From Actinomycetota bacterium (GTDB taxonomy: Bacteria > Actinomycetota > Actinomycetes > S36-B12 > UBA5976): 64,000 nucleotides of DNA. Below are positions 32,175 to 39,324 of this stretch, piece after piece. Location of the stretch: contig RFTJ01000003.1 in NCBI GenBank assembly GCA_009923495.1, forward strand, positions 65,236 through 129,235, given 5' to 3'. A model generated the notes under the pieces. The model was not told where the DNA came from. It ran no database searches and saw nothing but the letters and a program-made list of their open reading frames with translations. The position numbers and the translations under genes were made by a program. Position 1 is the stretch's first letter. Each line of letters opens with the position of its first letter.

Positions 32175-32558
32175 TTAATCCGTCAAATCCAACACTGTTT
32201 GGAGTTCCGTTGGCCCGTACCAGGACAACTCGCCCGAAGCGTCAGCGACAAAAATAGCTGCGATTTGGCGCAGACTGATGTCTGCAGCAAGGCAAACCTG
32301 ACCGGGACTGTTAGGCACAGCTGAGACTACAGAATCAGAAACTTCGGCCACGAGAACAAAGCGGGCCTGATTCTGGGCGCTTGCTGTTTCGTGCAGAATC
32401 TGATCAGCCAATACTTCAGGGTCTTGCTCTGCTTGAGCGCTTAACCAGCCAGCAGTTTGGGCAAAAACTAAGAGGCCTTGAACACGCTCTAGCGATATTC
32501 GAGATTCATCTGCCAGTTGGCAAAGCAGCGATTCATCGATTGCAAAATAGATTCGCAT
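32175..32558 (-). CDS. Conserved hypothetical protein, DUF6912-like
   Basis: 127-residue soluble protein. It begins MRIYFAID, has an Ala/Gln-rich helical middle (about 25-65), a central strand pattern ARFVLVAEVSD, VCLAADISLRQIAAIFV, and ends ELSWYGPTELQTVLDL. These features match what I recall of the actinobacterial DUF6912 family, whose function is unknown. Four bases after the murB stop and just upstream of the groES promoter, so it is co-transcribed with murB. Confidence 0.65.
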   Translation of the reverse strand: MRIYFAIDESLLCQLADESRISLERVQGLLVFAQTAGWLSAQAEQDPEVLADQILHETASAQNQARFVLVAEVSDSVVSAVPNSPGQVCLAADISLRQIAAIFVADASGELSWYGPTELQTVLDLTD

Positions 32559-32562
32559 CCAG

Positions 32563-33561
32563 TTACCGAACTACTCGTGGTTCAATCTCTAACTGGATGC
32601 CAAACTTGGACACAACTTGGGACTGAATGTAATCTGCGAGCTCAAAAACATCAGAACTTGTTCCATTGCCCCGATTTGTGATGGCCAGTGAATGTTTAGT
32701 TGAGATCGTTACCCGCTGATTTAGTCCGAATCCTTTGCCAAGTCCAGACTGTTCGATTAACCACGCTGCACTGACTTTGAATTTGCCATTCGGAGCTGGC
32801 CAAACAGGCGCACCAGCTGGCGCAATTTCAACAACTGGGTTGGTGAAGTAAGAGCCTGTGCTCCAAGTATCGAAATCATCGGCTACTAGCACCATGCCCT
32901 TTTTACTTCGAAGTTTTAGAACTGCATCGCGAACCTGATTCAATGGCGCGCGTTCACCTAGTTGCACCGACAATTCATCGGCTAACTCTTGATAAGCAAT
33001 CGGTTGACTTAGTGTGCCCAGTGGTAATTGGAAGACCACACTTAAAATAACCCAATCGCTCTGGTGGTTTTTAAATATTGAATCTCGATAGTCAAACTGG
33101 CAATTTTTTACAAAAAGAGTCTGTACTGATTTTTGTTTTCGATTGTACGCGCGAACCTGTGCAATTGTGTCACTTACCTGCTGGCCGTAAGCACCGACAT
33201 TCTGAATCGGCGTAGCGCCTACTGTGCCCGGAATTCCAGAAAGAGACTCAATACCACACCAACCAGAGCTGACTGCCAAGGAAACAAAGTCATCCCAATT
33301 CTCACCTGCTTGAACGGTAACCCACGCTCCGGCACAGGCACTGGCATCATTTTCAATCCCTTTAGTTGCAATCATTAGAACGTCGCCAGCAAAGTCATCT
33401 GAGACGACCAGATTGCTGCCGCATCCCATGATTAGCAAGTCTTGGTTTTGGTCATCAGCCGATTGAACAGCGTCAATAATCTGCGATTCCGAGGTAGCGA
33501 TTGTAAGCGATTTGGGGGTGCCACCAATTCGCAAAGTTGTTAATTCAGCCAGAGAGGTCAT
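32563..33561 (-). CDS. murB: UDP-N-acetylenolpyruvoylglucosamine reductase
   Basis: FAD/NADPH enzyme completing UDP-MurNAc synthesis for peptidoglycan. 332 residues. FAD-binding motifs LRIGGTPK, MGCGSNLVVSDD and IESLSGIPGTVGATPIQNVGAYGQ; YRDS in the catalytic region (Arg), a Ser in GSYFTNP (proton donor position), and the closing SAAWLIEQSGLGKGF. Downstream of hadA-hadB as in other actinobacteria. Confidence 0.97.
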   Translation of the reverse strand: MTSLAELTTLRIGGTPKSLTIATSESQIIDAVQSADDQNQDLLIMGCGSNLVVSDDFAGDVLMIATKGIENDASACAGAWVTVQAGENWDDFVSLAVSSGWCGIESLSGIPGTVGATPIQNVGAYGQQVSDTIAQVRAYNRKQKSVQTLFVKNCQFDYRDSIFKNHQSDWVILSVVFQLPLGTLSQPIAYQELADELSVQLGERAPLNQVRDAVLKLRSKKGMVLVADDFDTWSTGSYFTNPVVEIAPAGAPVWPAPNGKFKVSAAWLIEQSGLGKGFGLNQRVTISTKHSLAITNRGNGTSSDVFELADYIQSQVVSKFGIQLEIEPRVVR

Positions 33562-33569
33562 GGTGCTTA

Positions 33570-33992
33570 CTATTGTGGCAGGCGGACAACGGCCTTGGCC
33601 TGACCGAGCACTGTTTGATCGGCAAAAACTGCCGACAAATCAACCCGAATGGTTCCGTCGCCATTAATAGCCCCGATTTTCCCACTGAATGTAACAGGTA
33701 CTCCAACTTCACCGGCCGGAACCACAACTGGCCGGGTCATTCGAACTGAATAATCCAAGACAGCAGTTGGATCGCCAATCCAATCGGTTACTACTTGGAT
33801 TGCACATCCCATCGTCAACATACCGTGCGCGATAACGTCTGGTAAGCCAACGGACTTAGCGATGCCCTCATCCTGATGGATCGGATTCATATCGCCTGAG
33901 GCAAGTGCGTAGGCAACTAGCTGCGACCGAGTGAATTGCTTTTGGATTACTGGCAGCTCTGATCCGATTTCCAAATTTGAAAAGTCGCTCAT
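33570..33992 (-). CDS. hadB: MaoC-like (R)-hydroxyacyl dehydratase, HadB-type subunit
   Basis: 140-residue hot-dog protein with the hydratase-2 motif GDMNPIHQDEGIAKSVGLPDVIAHGM (Asp and His catalytic; shown in two parts, GDMNPIHQDE and VIAHGM). In mycobacteria HadA/HadB dehydrate acyl-ACP in the FAS-II/mycolate system; in non-mycolate actinobacteria the role is less defined, probably fatty-acid related. Its start overlaps the hadA stop by four bases. Confidence 0.88.
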   Translation of the reverse strand: MSDFSNLEIGSELPVIQKQFTRSQLVAYALASGDMNPIHQDEGIAKSVGLPDVIAHGMLTMGCAIQVVTDWIGDPTAVLDYSVRMTRPVVVPAGEVGVPVTFSGKIGAINGDGTIRVDLSAVFADQTVLGQAKAVVRLPQ

Positions 33993-34435
33993 GAATCCGC
34001 ACCGCGAACCACTAGTTTGCTCCAGCCAGTTACCACTGGTTCACCTTTCGATGTGACCTCAGTACGAAAAGTTGCGATGTCGTTTGTCCCTAATGCCTTA
34101 ATTTCTTCAATTACTGTTACGACGACTAATTCGTCACCTACCCGTATAGGTCTGCGGTACTCAAAACGCTGATCACTGTGAACGATTCTCGAGTAGTCCA
34201 TGTTCAGTGCGGGATCGTGAAAAGATTTCTCCATTGCTGACATTGTTGCCACTATTGGAAAAGTTGGTGGTGCACAAACTGATGTGTGTCCCAATGACTT
34301 TGCATATTCTTCGTCGCGATAGATCGGATTATTGTCACCAATTGCGTCTGCGAACGCCTGGATTTTTGCAACTGTGACAAGGTATGGTTCAGACGCAGGG
34401 TACGCGTGACCAATCATCTCGTGGTTCATGCCCAC
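33989..34435 (-). CDS. hadA: MaoC N-terminal-like dehydratase, HadA-type subunit
   Basis: 148-residue hot-dog protein with DNNPIYRDEEYAKSLG, where the catalytic His of hydratase 2 is absent, as expected of the structural HadA partner. It also shows the HSDQRFEYRRPIRVGDEL strand pair. The GTG start at 34435 has GAGG seven bases upstream; an ATG two codons later is an alternative. Follows rpmG by 25 bases and precedes hadB. Confidence 0.87.
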   Translation of the reverse strand: MGMNHEMIGHAYPASEPYLVTVAKIQAFADAIGDNNPIYRDEEYAKSLGHTSVCAPPTFPIVATMSAMEKSFHDPALNMDYSRIVHSDQRFEYRRPIRVGDELVVVTVIEEIKALGTNDIATFRTEVTSKGEPVVTGWSKLVVRGADS

Positions 34436-34460
34436 GGGCTACACCTCTTCGCGTGAGAAA

Positions 34461-34625
34461 TTAGCGAGTTTCTTTGTGAACCGTGTGCTTGTTGCACTTA
34501 GGGCAATGCTTCTTGATTTCGAGCCGGTCAGGATCATTGCGACGGTTCTTACGTGAAATGTAATTGCGATCTTTGCAATCTTCGCAAGCCAATGTGATTT
34601 TTGGACGAATATCGTTACGAGCCAC
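34461..34625 (-). CDS. rpmG: 50S ribosomal protein L33
   Basis: 54-residue ribosomal protein, too short for many gene callers. The GTG start (34625) has GGAAAGG upstream. I read [17 protein letters not shown] at the N-terminus, [18 protein letters not shown] in the middle and [15 protein letters not shown] at the end. Two CxxC pairs (C14/C17 and C41/C44) make this the zinc-binding C+ form. In actinobacteria rpmG lies between tRNA-Met and hadA, as here. Confidence 0.95.
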   Translation of the reverse strand: MARNDIRPKITLACEDCKDRNYISRKNRRNDPDRLEIKKHCPKCNKHTVHKETR

Positions 34626-34676
34626 TTTCGTGCCTTTCCGTTGCTGACTTAACGGGTGTTAAATCACTTCTTCTTT

Positions 34677-34753
34677 TGGTACCGAGGGCCGGACTTGAAC
34701 CGGCGACACAGCGATTATGAGCCGCTTGCTCTACCAGGCTGAGCTACCCCGGC
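34677..34753 (-). tRNA. tRNA-Met (CAT anticodon)
   Basis: 77-base cloverleaf with encoded CCA. Acceptor GCCGGGG pairs with CCTCGGT (two G-U pairs), D arm GCTCAG...GAGC, anticodon stem AGCGG/TCGCT around loop CTCATAA, T arm GCCGG-TTCAAGT-CCGGC. Elongator-type by context next to tRNA-Thr and rpmG; the first base pair is G-U rather than the initiator mismatch. Confidence 0.95.
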
Positions 34754-34782
34754 GTAAGTCCGCGATTTCTCACGTACTTTCG

Positions 34783-34854
34783 AGCCCCCTGTCAGAATCG
34801 AACTGACGACCTCTTCCTTACCAAGGAAGTGCGCTACCACTGTGCCAAGGGGGC
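34783..34854 (-). tRNA. tRNA-Thr (GGT anticodon)
   Basis: 72 bases, no encoded CCA. Acceptor GCCCCCT pairs fully with AGGGGGC; D arm GGCACAGTGGTAGCGC; anticodon stem CTTCC/GGAAG around loop TTGGTAA; T arm GTCAG-TTCGATT-CTGAC. Transcribed towards tRNA-Met and rpmG, the conserved actinobacterial order. Confidence 0.96.
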
Positions 34855-34911
34855 AATGTTTACGCTCAGATAGCGTACCGAATACCCATAGTTCTTGCGA
34901 AATTGAGGCAA

Positions 34912-34938
34912 AGAATTTGGCCCTATTAGCCAAATTCT
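34912..34938. repeat. Perfect 10-bp inverted repeat upstream of tRNA-Thr
   Basis: AGAATTTGGC, seven bases, GCCAAATTCT. It lies between the divergent tRNA-Thr and DUF4956 genes, so it is not a terminator of either. It may be an operator or upstream element; function unknown. Confidence 0.6.
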
Positions 34939-35017
34939 CTTCATGTAGATTGTCAGATAACAATTTGGTCTAACCGCATGTGACCCTTACTTTTAGGCAC
35001 AAAATGCAATAAAGTCA

Positions 35018-35623
35018 GTGGATAAACCGATTTGGCTAAGGAACCATCAATTGTCTGTATCAAGCGATCCAAATCTCAATCTGATAGTTCCCCGAATAGC
35101 TTTAGACCTAATCACAATTTCCTATCTGCTTTTCGGTCTCTTTTATCGAGTTAATCGTCGAGGCGATTTGGTCTTAGTTTATCTCGCGTGCAACATTGGC
35201 TTATTTTCTGTTCTGACAGTTCTATCCTTTAGCCCGCTTTCCACGGCGGTTGGTTTTGCGCTATTCGGCGTACTTTCGATTATCCGCTTACGCAGCTTTG
35301 AATACACTCACGAACAAATCGCCTACTTTTTCATATCCTTGTCAATCGCCCTGATTTGTGCGATAGACCTATCATCATTGGCTCTGCCGTCATTACTTGT
35401 TGGCATGCTGGTGATTGTTATGACTTTGGTTGAATCCAAATTCTTTAGAAATCGCACAGACACCTTAGATCTAACAATTGATCAGGTCATTGTCGACCAT
35501 GACGAATTAAAGCAGCATGTCGGTGAGATTTTGAATGCTCCCGTCATAAGTTGCAAAGTAAAGGTCATGAATGTTTTACAAGATACGATGACATTGCAGG
35601 TCACGTATCGGACAACCAAATGA
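35018..35623 (+). CDS. DUF4956-family membrane protein
   Basis: 201 residues. Four hydrophobic segments (about 22-45, 50-68, 72-90 and 100-140) are followed by a soluble C-terminal domain (about 145-200, ferredoxin-like by size, LKQHVGEILN...KVKVMNVLQDTM). The FALFGVLSIIRLRSFEYTHE segment with its conserved Arg is the DUF4956 signature. Function unknown; the family is regularly found beside VTC/polyphosphate-polymerase-like proteins, as here (ATGA overlap with the next gene). The GTG start has no ribosome site; a TTG at 35051 preceded by AAGGA is an alternative. Confidence 0.8.
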   Translation: MDKPIWLRNHQLSVSSDPNLNLIVPRIALDLITISYLLFGLFYRVNRRGDLVLVYLACNIGLFSVLTVLSFSPLSTAVGFALFGVLSIIRLRSFEYTHEQIAYFFISLSIALICAIDLSSLALPSLLVGMLVIVMTLVESKFFRNRTDTLDLTIDQVIVDHDELKQHVGEILNAPVISCKVKVMNVLQDTMTLQVTYRTTK

Positions 35624-36381
35624 GTGTTCTAGTCGAAGCCGCACTAGATTTTCAGCCGACGACTCTGGAGTCTATTGACCAAAGTTGGCTTGGCCAACGA
35701 AGATTCGATCGAAAATTTTTATTAACAACCCGGCAACTGCAGGATTTTTTTGTCGACAAAACTGAGGATTTTGCCATTTTGGAAATAACTGGTTCAACTG
35801 ACTTTGCTTACCAAACGGATTACTTTGATAACCCACACTTTGACTGTTATTTAGACCATGCCCAGGGCAAGCAACGAAGAGCAAAGATCAGATTTCGCCG
35901 TTACCTTGATTCAGGACATTCGCGACTAGAAGTCAAACTTCGACAGGGAAATCTGCAGTCAAGGAAAATTGCATTAGAAGACTCGTCAAATTATGGTGCG
36001 CAAGAAGTGCTATTTGTCGAAGATGTACTTACTGAATTTCTTCCAACTTCAAGGCTCGCACAGACAGTTTCATCTTTAACCTGCAGTGCAATTAACACTT
36101 ACTCTCGGTCAACTTTGGTGTATAAAAATCAAGCAGAGCGAATAACATTAGATAGTAACTTGAAAATTGTCATGGGCCAGGAGCAATTTCAACTTCAACC
36201 TGACTTGGTACTAGTCGAAGTAAAGTCGATGAAACGGAATGCAGTTACGGTTCGGAGTTTGATTCAGGCAGGGCATCGACCAGTTAGTTTCAGTAAATAC
36301 TGCGTTGGCTTAGATTTAGTCGCATCCGAACGACCACGAGTGCATACCCGAAAGTTCATTGCCAGCAACTTCCTCAGTTAA
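35620..36381 (+). CDS. VTC-domain (polyphosphate polymerase-like) protein
   Basis: 253 residues from the ATG at 35620 that overlaps the DUF4956 stop; the longer frame from 35551 is not needed. CYTH-like tunnel residues are visible: GQRRFDRKFLLT near 25-36, YFDNPHFDCYLDH and RRAKIRFRRY near 67-95, LEVKLRQ near 103, ERITLDSNLKI, LVEVKS near 203 and SFSKYCVG. In yeast Vtc4 this fold polymerises ATP into polyphosphate in a membrane-coupled complex; the DUF4956 partner could supply the channel. Polymerase activity is inferred. The stop meets the lamin-tail gene's stop with no gap. Confidence 0.82.
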   Translation: MSVLVEAALDFQPTTLESIDQSWLGQRRFDRKFLLTTRQLQDFFVDKTEDFAILEITGSTDFAYQTDYFDNPHFDCYLDHAQGKQRRAKIRFRRYLDSGHSRLEVKLRQGNLQSRKIALEDSSNYGAQEVLFVEDVLTEFLPTSRLAQTVSSLTCSAINTYSRSTLVYKNQAERITLDSNLKIVMGQEQFQLQPDLVLVEVKSMKRNAVTVRSLIQAGHRPVSFSKYCVGLDLVASERPRVHTRKFIASNFLS

Positions 36382-37110
36382 TTACTTGGTAGTAATTCGA
36401 AGTTTGACTGTTAGGCTACCGTAACTATTTGCAATGTTGACCAAATAACTCACCGACTTTAGTTTGCGAGCAGGAATTACCAAGACACCCGCTTTGGTAA
36501 TTGTTGCTCCAGTACTCTTGGTCAGAATGGTGAACTGCTTAACATTCAGAGTGTGCAATTTAATCCTGCAGACTCTGCCCGCTTTACAGACAACGGATTT
36601 TGGAGCTAAGAATTTCGGTAACGCAGATTGATTTTTCTTACCTTTGGTGGGAACGGTAAATTGCGCTGCGCCAGTTGCATCCGGGATTCGACCAAAAGAT
36701 GCTCCTGCAGGCGTAATTGGAACCAAAATTGAATCTACAAGAATCATTGAAGTTGGCGATATCGGCTGACCCAGTCGGACAATTCCACCTTTGGCACAGC
36801 TAATGCCAAATGGTAGTTGCAAGTTGCCAACTCCAGTTTGCTGAACAACTAAGCGCGCTCCTGCGGACAAAAGCGTGCCATCTGGAAATCGATAAATATG
36901 TACTGGATTTGTTACGGATAACTTTTTGTCCGTGAGCAGCCAATTTGAAATGTCGACTGAATTATTAGATTTGTTAAGCAGCTCAATCCAGTCATTGCCA
37001 TGACAATCTACTTCGTTGATCACAATAGACGGGACGGCCGCGGATGCTGGCGCTAGTGACCCGATGCCACTAAAAGTTAAACTTAGCGCAAGACAAACTC
37101 GGGTCGGCAT
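36382..37110 (-). CDS. Secreted lamin-tail-domain (LTD) protein
   Basis: 242 residues from the ATG at 37110, chosen because it gives a clean signal peptide (MPTRV, hydrophobic core, PASA cleavage). An upstream ATG at 37176 is possible, while the longest frame runs into tRNA-Tyr and is impossible. Residues about 25-140 form an LTD: SIVINEVDCHGNDWIELLN, VDISNWLLTDKK, and FPDGTLLSAGARLVV. The rest (about 155-242) looks like an Ig/cadherin-type beta domain with one Cys pair (VVCKAGRVCRIK). LTDs occur on exported bacterial proteins, often near CotH/VTC genes. Function unknown. Confidence 0.75.
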   Translation of the reverse strand: MPTRVCLALSLTFSGIGSLAPASAAVPSIVINEVDCHGNDWIELLNKSNNSVDISNWLLTDKKLSVTNPVHIYRFPDGTLLSAGARLVVQQTGVGNLQLPFGISCAKGGIVRLGQPISPTSMILVDSILVPITPAGASFGRIPDATGAAQFTVPTKGKKNQSALPKFLAPKSVVCKAGRVCRIKLHTLNVKQFTILTKSTGATITKAGVLVIPARKLKSVSYLVNIANSYGSLTVKLRITTK

Positions 37111-37237
37111 GGAAATCGCCAGACCTAGAATTTTCAGTAGAGCCAGCAGCGGTTGGCTTTGGTGGAAACTTAACATCCCTTTGAGCGTACCCGACAAAAC
37201 TATGCTGAGTGCAGCAGTGGCTAGCACTTGTTCGCCT

Positions 37238-37321
37238 TGGTGGCAGGTAGTGGATTTGAACCACTGAAGCTTACGCGACGGATTTACAGTCCGCTCCCAT
37301 TGGCCGCTCGGGCAACCTGCC
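37238..37321 (-). tRNA. tRNA-Tyr (GTA anticodon)
   Basis: 84-base class II tRNA with encoded CCA. Acceptor GGCAGGT pairs with ACCTGCC; anticodon loop CTGTAAA between GGA/TCC-type stems; long variable arm (CGTCGCGTAAGCTTC region); T arm GTGG-TTCAAAT-CCAC. The 14-base dyad TGCCAA-AA-TTGGCA lies just upstream at 37326-37339. Confidence 0.95.
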
Positions 37322-37347
37322 ACGCTGCCAAAATTGGCAACTCCACG

Positions 37348-37403
37348 AGAATACCGACTTCTGCACCCTTTCTGCCAATCGCCCCGGCATTCATCGGTAT
37401 TCT
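37348..37403. repeat. 10-bp inverted repeat in the divergent tRNA-Tyr / yajQ promoter region
   Basis: AGAATACCGA at 37348-37357 and TCGGTATTCT at 37394-37403, perfect, with a 36-base spacer. Each arm contains TATTCT in the outward direction, so both could be -10 boxes of divergent promoters for tRNA-Tyr and yajQ. No matching -35 is evident. Confidence 0.55.
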
Positions 37404-37436
37404 GGCACCTGACACTTAGTTACTAGTGAGGTAAAA

Positions 37437-37928
37437 ATGGCTGACTCCAGCTTTGACATTGTAAGCAAAGTCGATCGGCAAGAGGCTGATAACGCACTAA
37501 ATCAAGCGCAAAAAGAACTGGCTACGCGCTTTGATTTTAAAGGGACCGATACCACCATCGACTGGAAAGGTGAACTCTCGCTGGAAATTTCCTCTACTAC
37601 GGAAGAGAAAGTTAAGGCAGCACTTGAAGTTCTGCGAGACAAGCTAGTCAAGCGTGGTGTTAGTCTCAAATCCTTAAAAGCCACTGACCCAAGACTTTCG
37701 GGCAAAGAGTACAAAATTAATGGCGACTTTCTTGCAGGCATAAGCCAAGAGCAGGCCAAGAAAATTAGCAAGCTGATTCGTGACGAAGGTCCAAAAAGCG
37801 TAAAGACTCAGATTATGGGCGACGAATTGCGCGTCACTAGTAAAAGTCGAGATGACCTGCAGGAAGTTCAGGCTTTGCTAAAGGGTGCCGACCTAGATTT
37901 CGCCGTTCAGTTCACGAACTACCGCTAA
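37437..37928 (+). CDS. yajQ: YajQ-family nucleotide-binding protein
   Basis: 163 residues, the family's standard length. Opening [21 protein letters not shown], the [10 protein letters not shown] strand, and a second half [21 protein letters not shown] plus [16 protein letters not shown], i.e. the duplicated ferredoxin-like fold. Members bind nucleotides; a Xanthomonas homologue binds cyclic di-GMP. GAGG sits six bases before the ATG. The stop is only two bases from the stop of the convergent NuoI-like gene. Confidence 0.95.
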   Translation: MADSSFDIVSKVDRQEADNALNQAQKELATRFDFKGTDTTIDWKGELSLEISSTTEEKVKAALEVLRDKLVKRGVSLKSLKATDPRLSGKEYKINGDFLAGISQEQAKKISKLIRDEGPKSVKTQIMGDELRVTSKSRDDLQEVQALLKGADLDFAVQFTNYR

Positions 37929-37930
37929 CG

Positions 37931-38332
37931 CTATTTTTTCCGCCGACCGCTTGGTGGCTCATCAATCTGCGGAGCGATGGTTCCATCAGCCCTTCTAGCT
38001 AATGGCAGGTTTTCGACCAAGCGTTCAATCGGATAGGCAAGTCCAGTGCGATCTTCATTTGGGTTCAGAGGCTGGGCCGACCAATGTAAGGCGTCAAAAG
38101 GGCAAACATTGATACAAATTCCGCACCACATACATTGACTGAAATCAATTGTGAATGAATCCAAAACATTCTTCATGGCTGGTCGACGAGCATTGCTGTA
38201 TTGCGCAGCATCAGGGTCTTGCTCTGAATGTGCCTCGATTTCAATGCACCAGTCTGGACATTCACGGACACAAAGCATGCAAGCAGTACAACTTTGTGGA
38301 TGTAGGGCAATTGATTCGTGCGGTCCGGTCAT
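37931..38332 (-). CDS. Second NuoI-like 2x[4Fe-4S] ferredoxin protein
   Basis: 133 residues, shorter than the main NuoI (179). Two cluster motifs: CTACMLCVRECP near residues 16-27 and CMWCGICINVCP near 67-78, the complex-I 23-kDa type. The N-terminal membrane-anchoring helix of NuoI is missing and the C-terminus is a charged tail (PPSGRRKK). It ends a three-gene set with NuoC-like and NuoB-like paralogues, linked by overlaps of four and eight bases. Likely part of a small ferredoxin/quinone-linked module; partners unknown. Confidence 0.82.
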   Translation of the reverse strand: MTGPHESIALHPQSCTACMLCVRECPDWCIEIEAHSEQDPDAAQYSNARRPAMKNVLDSFTIDFSQCMWCGICINVCPFDALHWSAQPLNPNEDRTGLAYPIERLVENLPLARRADGTIAPQIDEPPSGRRKK

Positions 38333-38814
38333 GAAACCCAGTCCTGATTCACTCCTGGGGGAAGGCGACGTTTAGTCGTTTTTTCGGGATCTACTTGCCC
38401 TGGCCACTCTTGGGTAACTCTGGGTTGTAAAGCAAAATCTCGGCGAAGTGGGTAGCCCGAAAATTCAAAGTTGATTGCAGGCGTATTATTGGTCAGCCCA
38501 GAGAAGCTCAGGCCAAGTAGTTGTCTAACTTCTCGCTCGTGGAAATCTAAATTTGGGTAAATAGAACTAAGGGAAGCGATTTCTGATTTAACTTCAGTTA
38601 GTAAAAAATATTTTTCAGTGCTTGTCTCATTGGCTACACACAGTACAACTAAGAATTGACTCTGGTCGAGGTGTGTTGCGGTTAACCATTCAGCACGCTT
38701 GAAGCCTTGCGAATTTAGCGTACTTGCTCCAGCCAGCCAGTTTTCTGGGGAAAGCCAAATCCAAATGTCCGCTCCCCGAACTTCTCGACGTATTTCTTCG
38801 GTAAAACTACTCAT
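38329..38814 (-). CDS. Second NuoC-like subunit
   Basis: 161 residues. The NuoC/30-kDa signature is visible in SIYPNLDFHEREVRQLLGLSF near residue 85-105 (given here in part as DFHEREV and LLGLSF), with the terminal YPLRRDFALQPR. It lacks the ~50 N-terminal residues of the main NuoC (54702-55397). Overlaps the NuoB-like stop by eight bases and the NuoI-like start by four. Confidence 0.8.
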   Translation of the reverse strand: MSSFTEEIRREVRGADIWIWLSPENWLAGASTLNSQGFKRAEWLTATHLDQSQFLVVLCVANETSTEKYFLLTEVKSEIASLSSIYPNLDFHEREVRQLLGLSFSGLTNNTPAINFEFSGYPLRRDFALQPRVTQEWPGQVDPEKTTKRRLPPGVNQDWVS

Positions 38815-39208
38815 TTGTGGCCTTGCTGATTGCTAAGTTCAATGCTCGAGCTAAATCTTCTGGTGCTGGCGGACACCCAGGCACCATGATGTCGACTGGG
38901 ATCAGTTTGTCGGTTCCCGGCACAACGCTGTATGAATCCCAGTAAGGTCCGCCGCTGATGGCACAAGCGCCAAATGCGACAACGACTTTAGGTTCTGCTA
39001 ACTGCTCGTACTGAGCTAGAACAGTAGGTACCAAAGCTTGGGTTACCGTTCCAGCAATAACCAGAATATGCTTTGCTAATTTAGCCAAGTCATTCGCACA
39101 AAATTGTGCTGTGGCCTCGTCTAGTAAATCTATTGCCGATGCCTCAACGGCACAGCAGGCAAGTCCCAACTCGGTAATTTGAATTGAGCCCTCTTTTGGG
39201 TTAACCAC
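38807..39208 (-). CDS. Second NuoB-like [4Fe-4S] subunit
   Basis: 133 residues against 184 for the main NuoB. All four N2-cluster cysteines are kept: the Cys pair in GLACCAVEAS, one in FGACAISGG and one in VPGCPPAPEDL. The N-terminus is shorter by about 40 residues. The GTG start at 39208 has no ribosome site, so the start is tentative. The group is reminiscent of group-4 hydrogenase-like or second complex-I modules, but no NuoD/large subunit lies nearby. Confidence 0.8.
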   Translation of the reverse strand: MVNPKEGSIQITELGLACCAVEASAIDLLDEATAQFCANDLAKLAKHILVIAGTVTQALVPTVLAQYEQLAEPKVVVAFGACAISGGPYWDSYSVVPGTDKLIPVDIMVPGCPPAPEDLARALNLAISKATNE

Positions 39209-39273
39209 ACTACGACTTTAGGCGATGTTTAAAACTCGCGGTTGGTCACACCCAAAAATAGTCGCGCAAAAGA

Positions 39274-39308
39274 AACTGGGACTCAAGAGTCGATCTCGAG
39301 TCCCAGTT
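39274..39308 (-). terminator. Intrinsic terminator of the secreted Lys/Cys-rich protein gene
   Basis: AACTGGGACTC pairs perfectly with GAGTCCCAGTT (11 pairs) 17 bases after the stop codon at 39325. A short T-rich tract (TTTCTTTT) follows on the minus strand. It separates this gene from the NuoB-like gene downstream. Confidence 0.85.
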
Positions 39309-39324
39309 AAAGAATTTTTCTAAA

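Noticed and set aside
34715-34963. 82-codon open frame across both tRNA genes
   Set aside because: It overlaps tRNA-Met and tRNA-Thr completely, and its translation is tRNA-derived.
35551-35619. Upstream extension of the VTC-domain protein
   Set aside because: It overlaps the DUF4956 frame by 70 bases, while the ATG at 35620 gives the usual four-base ATGA coupling.
37111-37323. N-terminal extension of the lamin-tail gene up to 37323
   Set aside because: The extension is a translation of tRNA-Tyr (37238-37321). Translation must start downstream, at 37110 or 37176.
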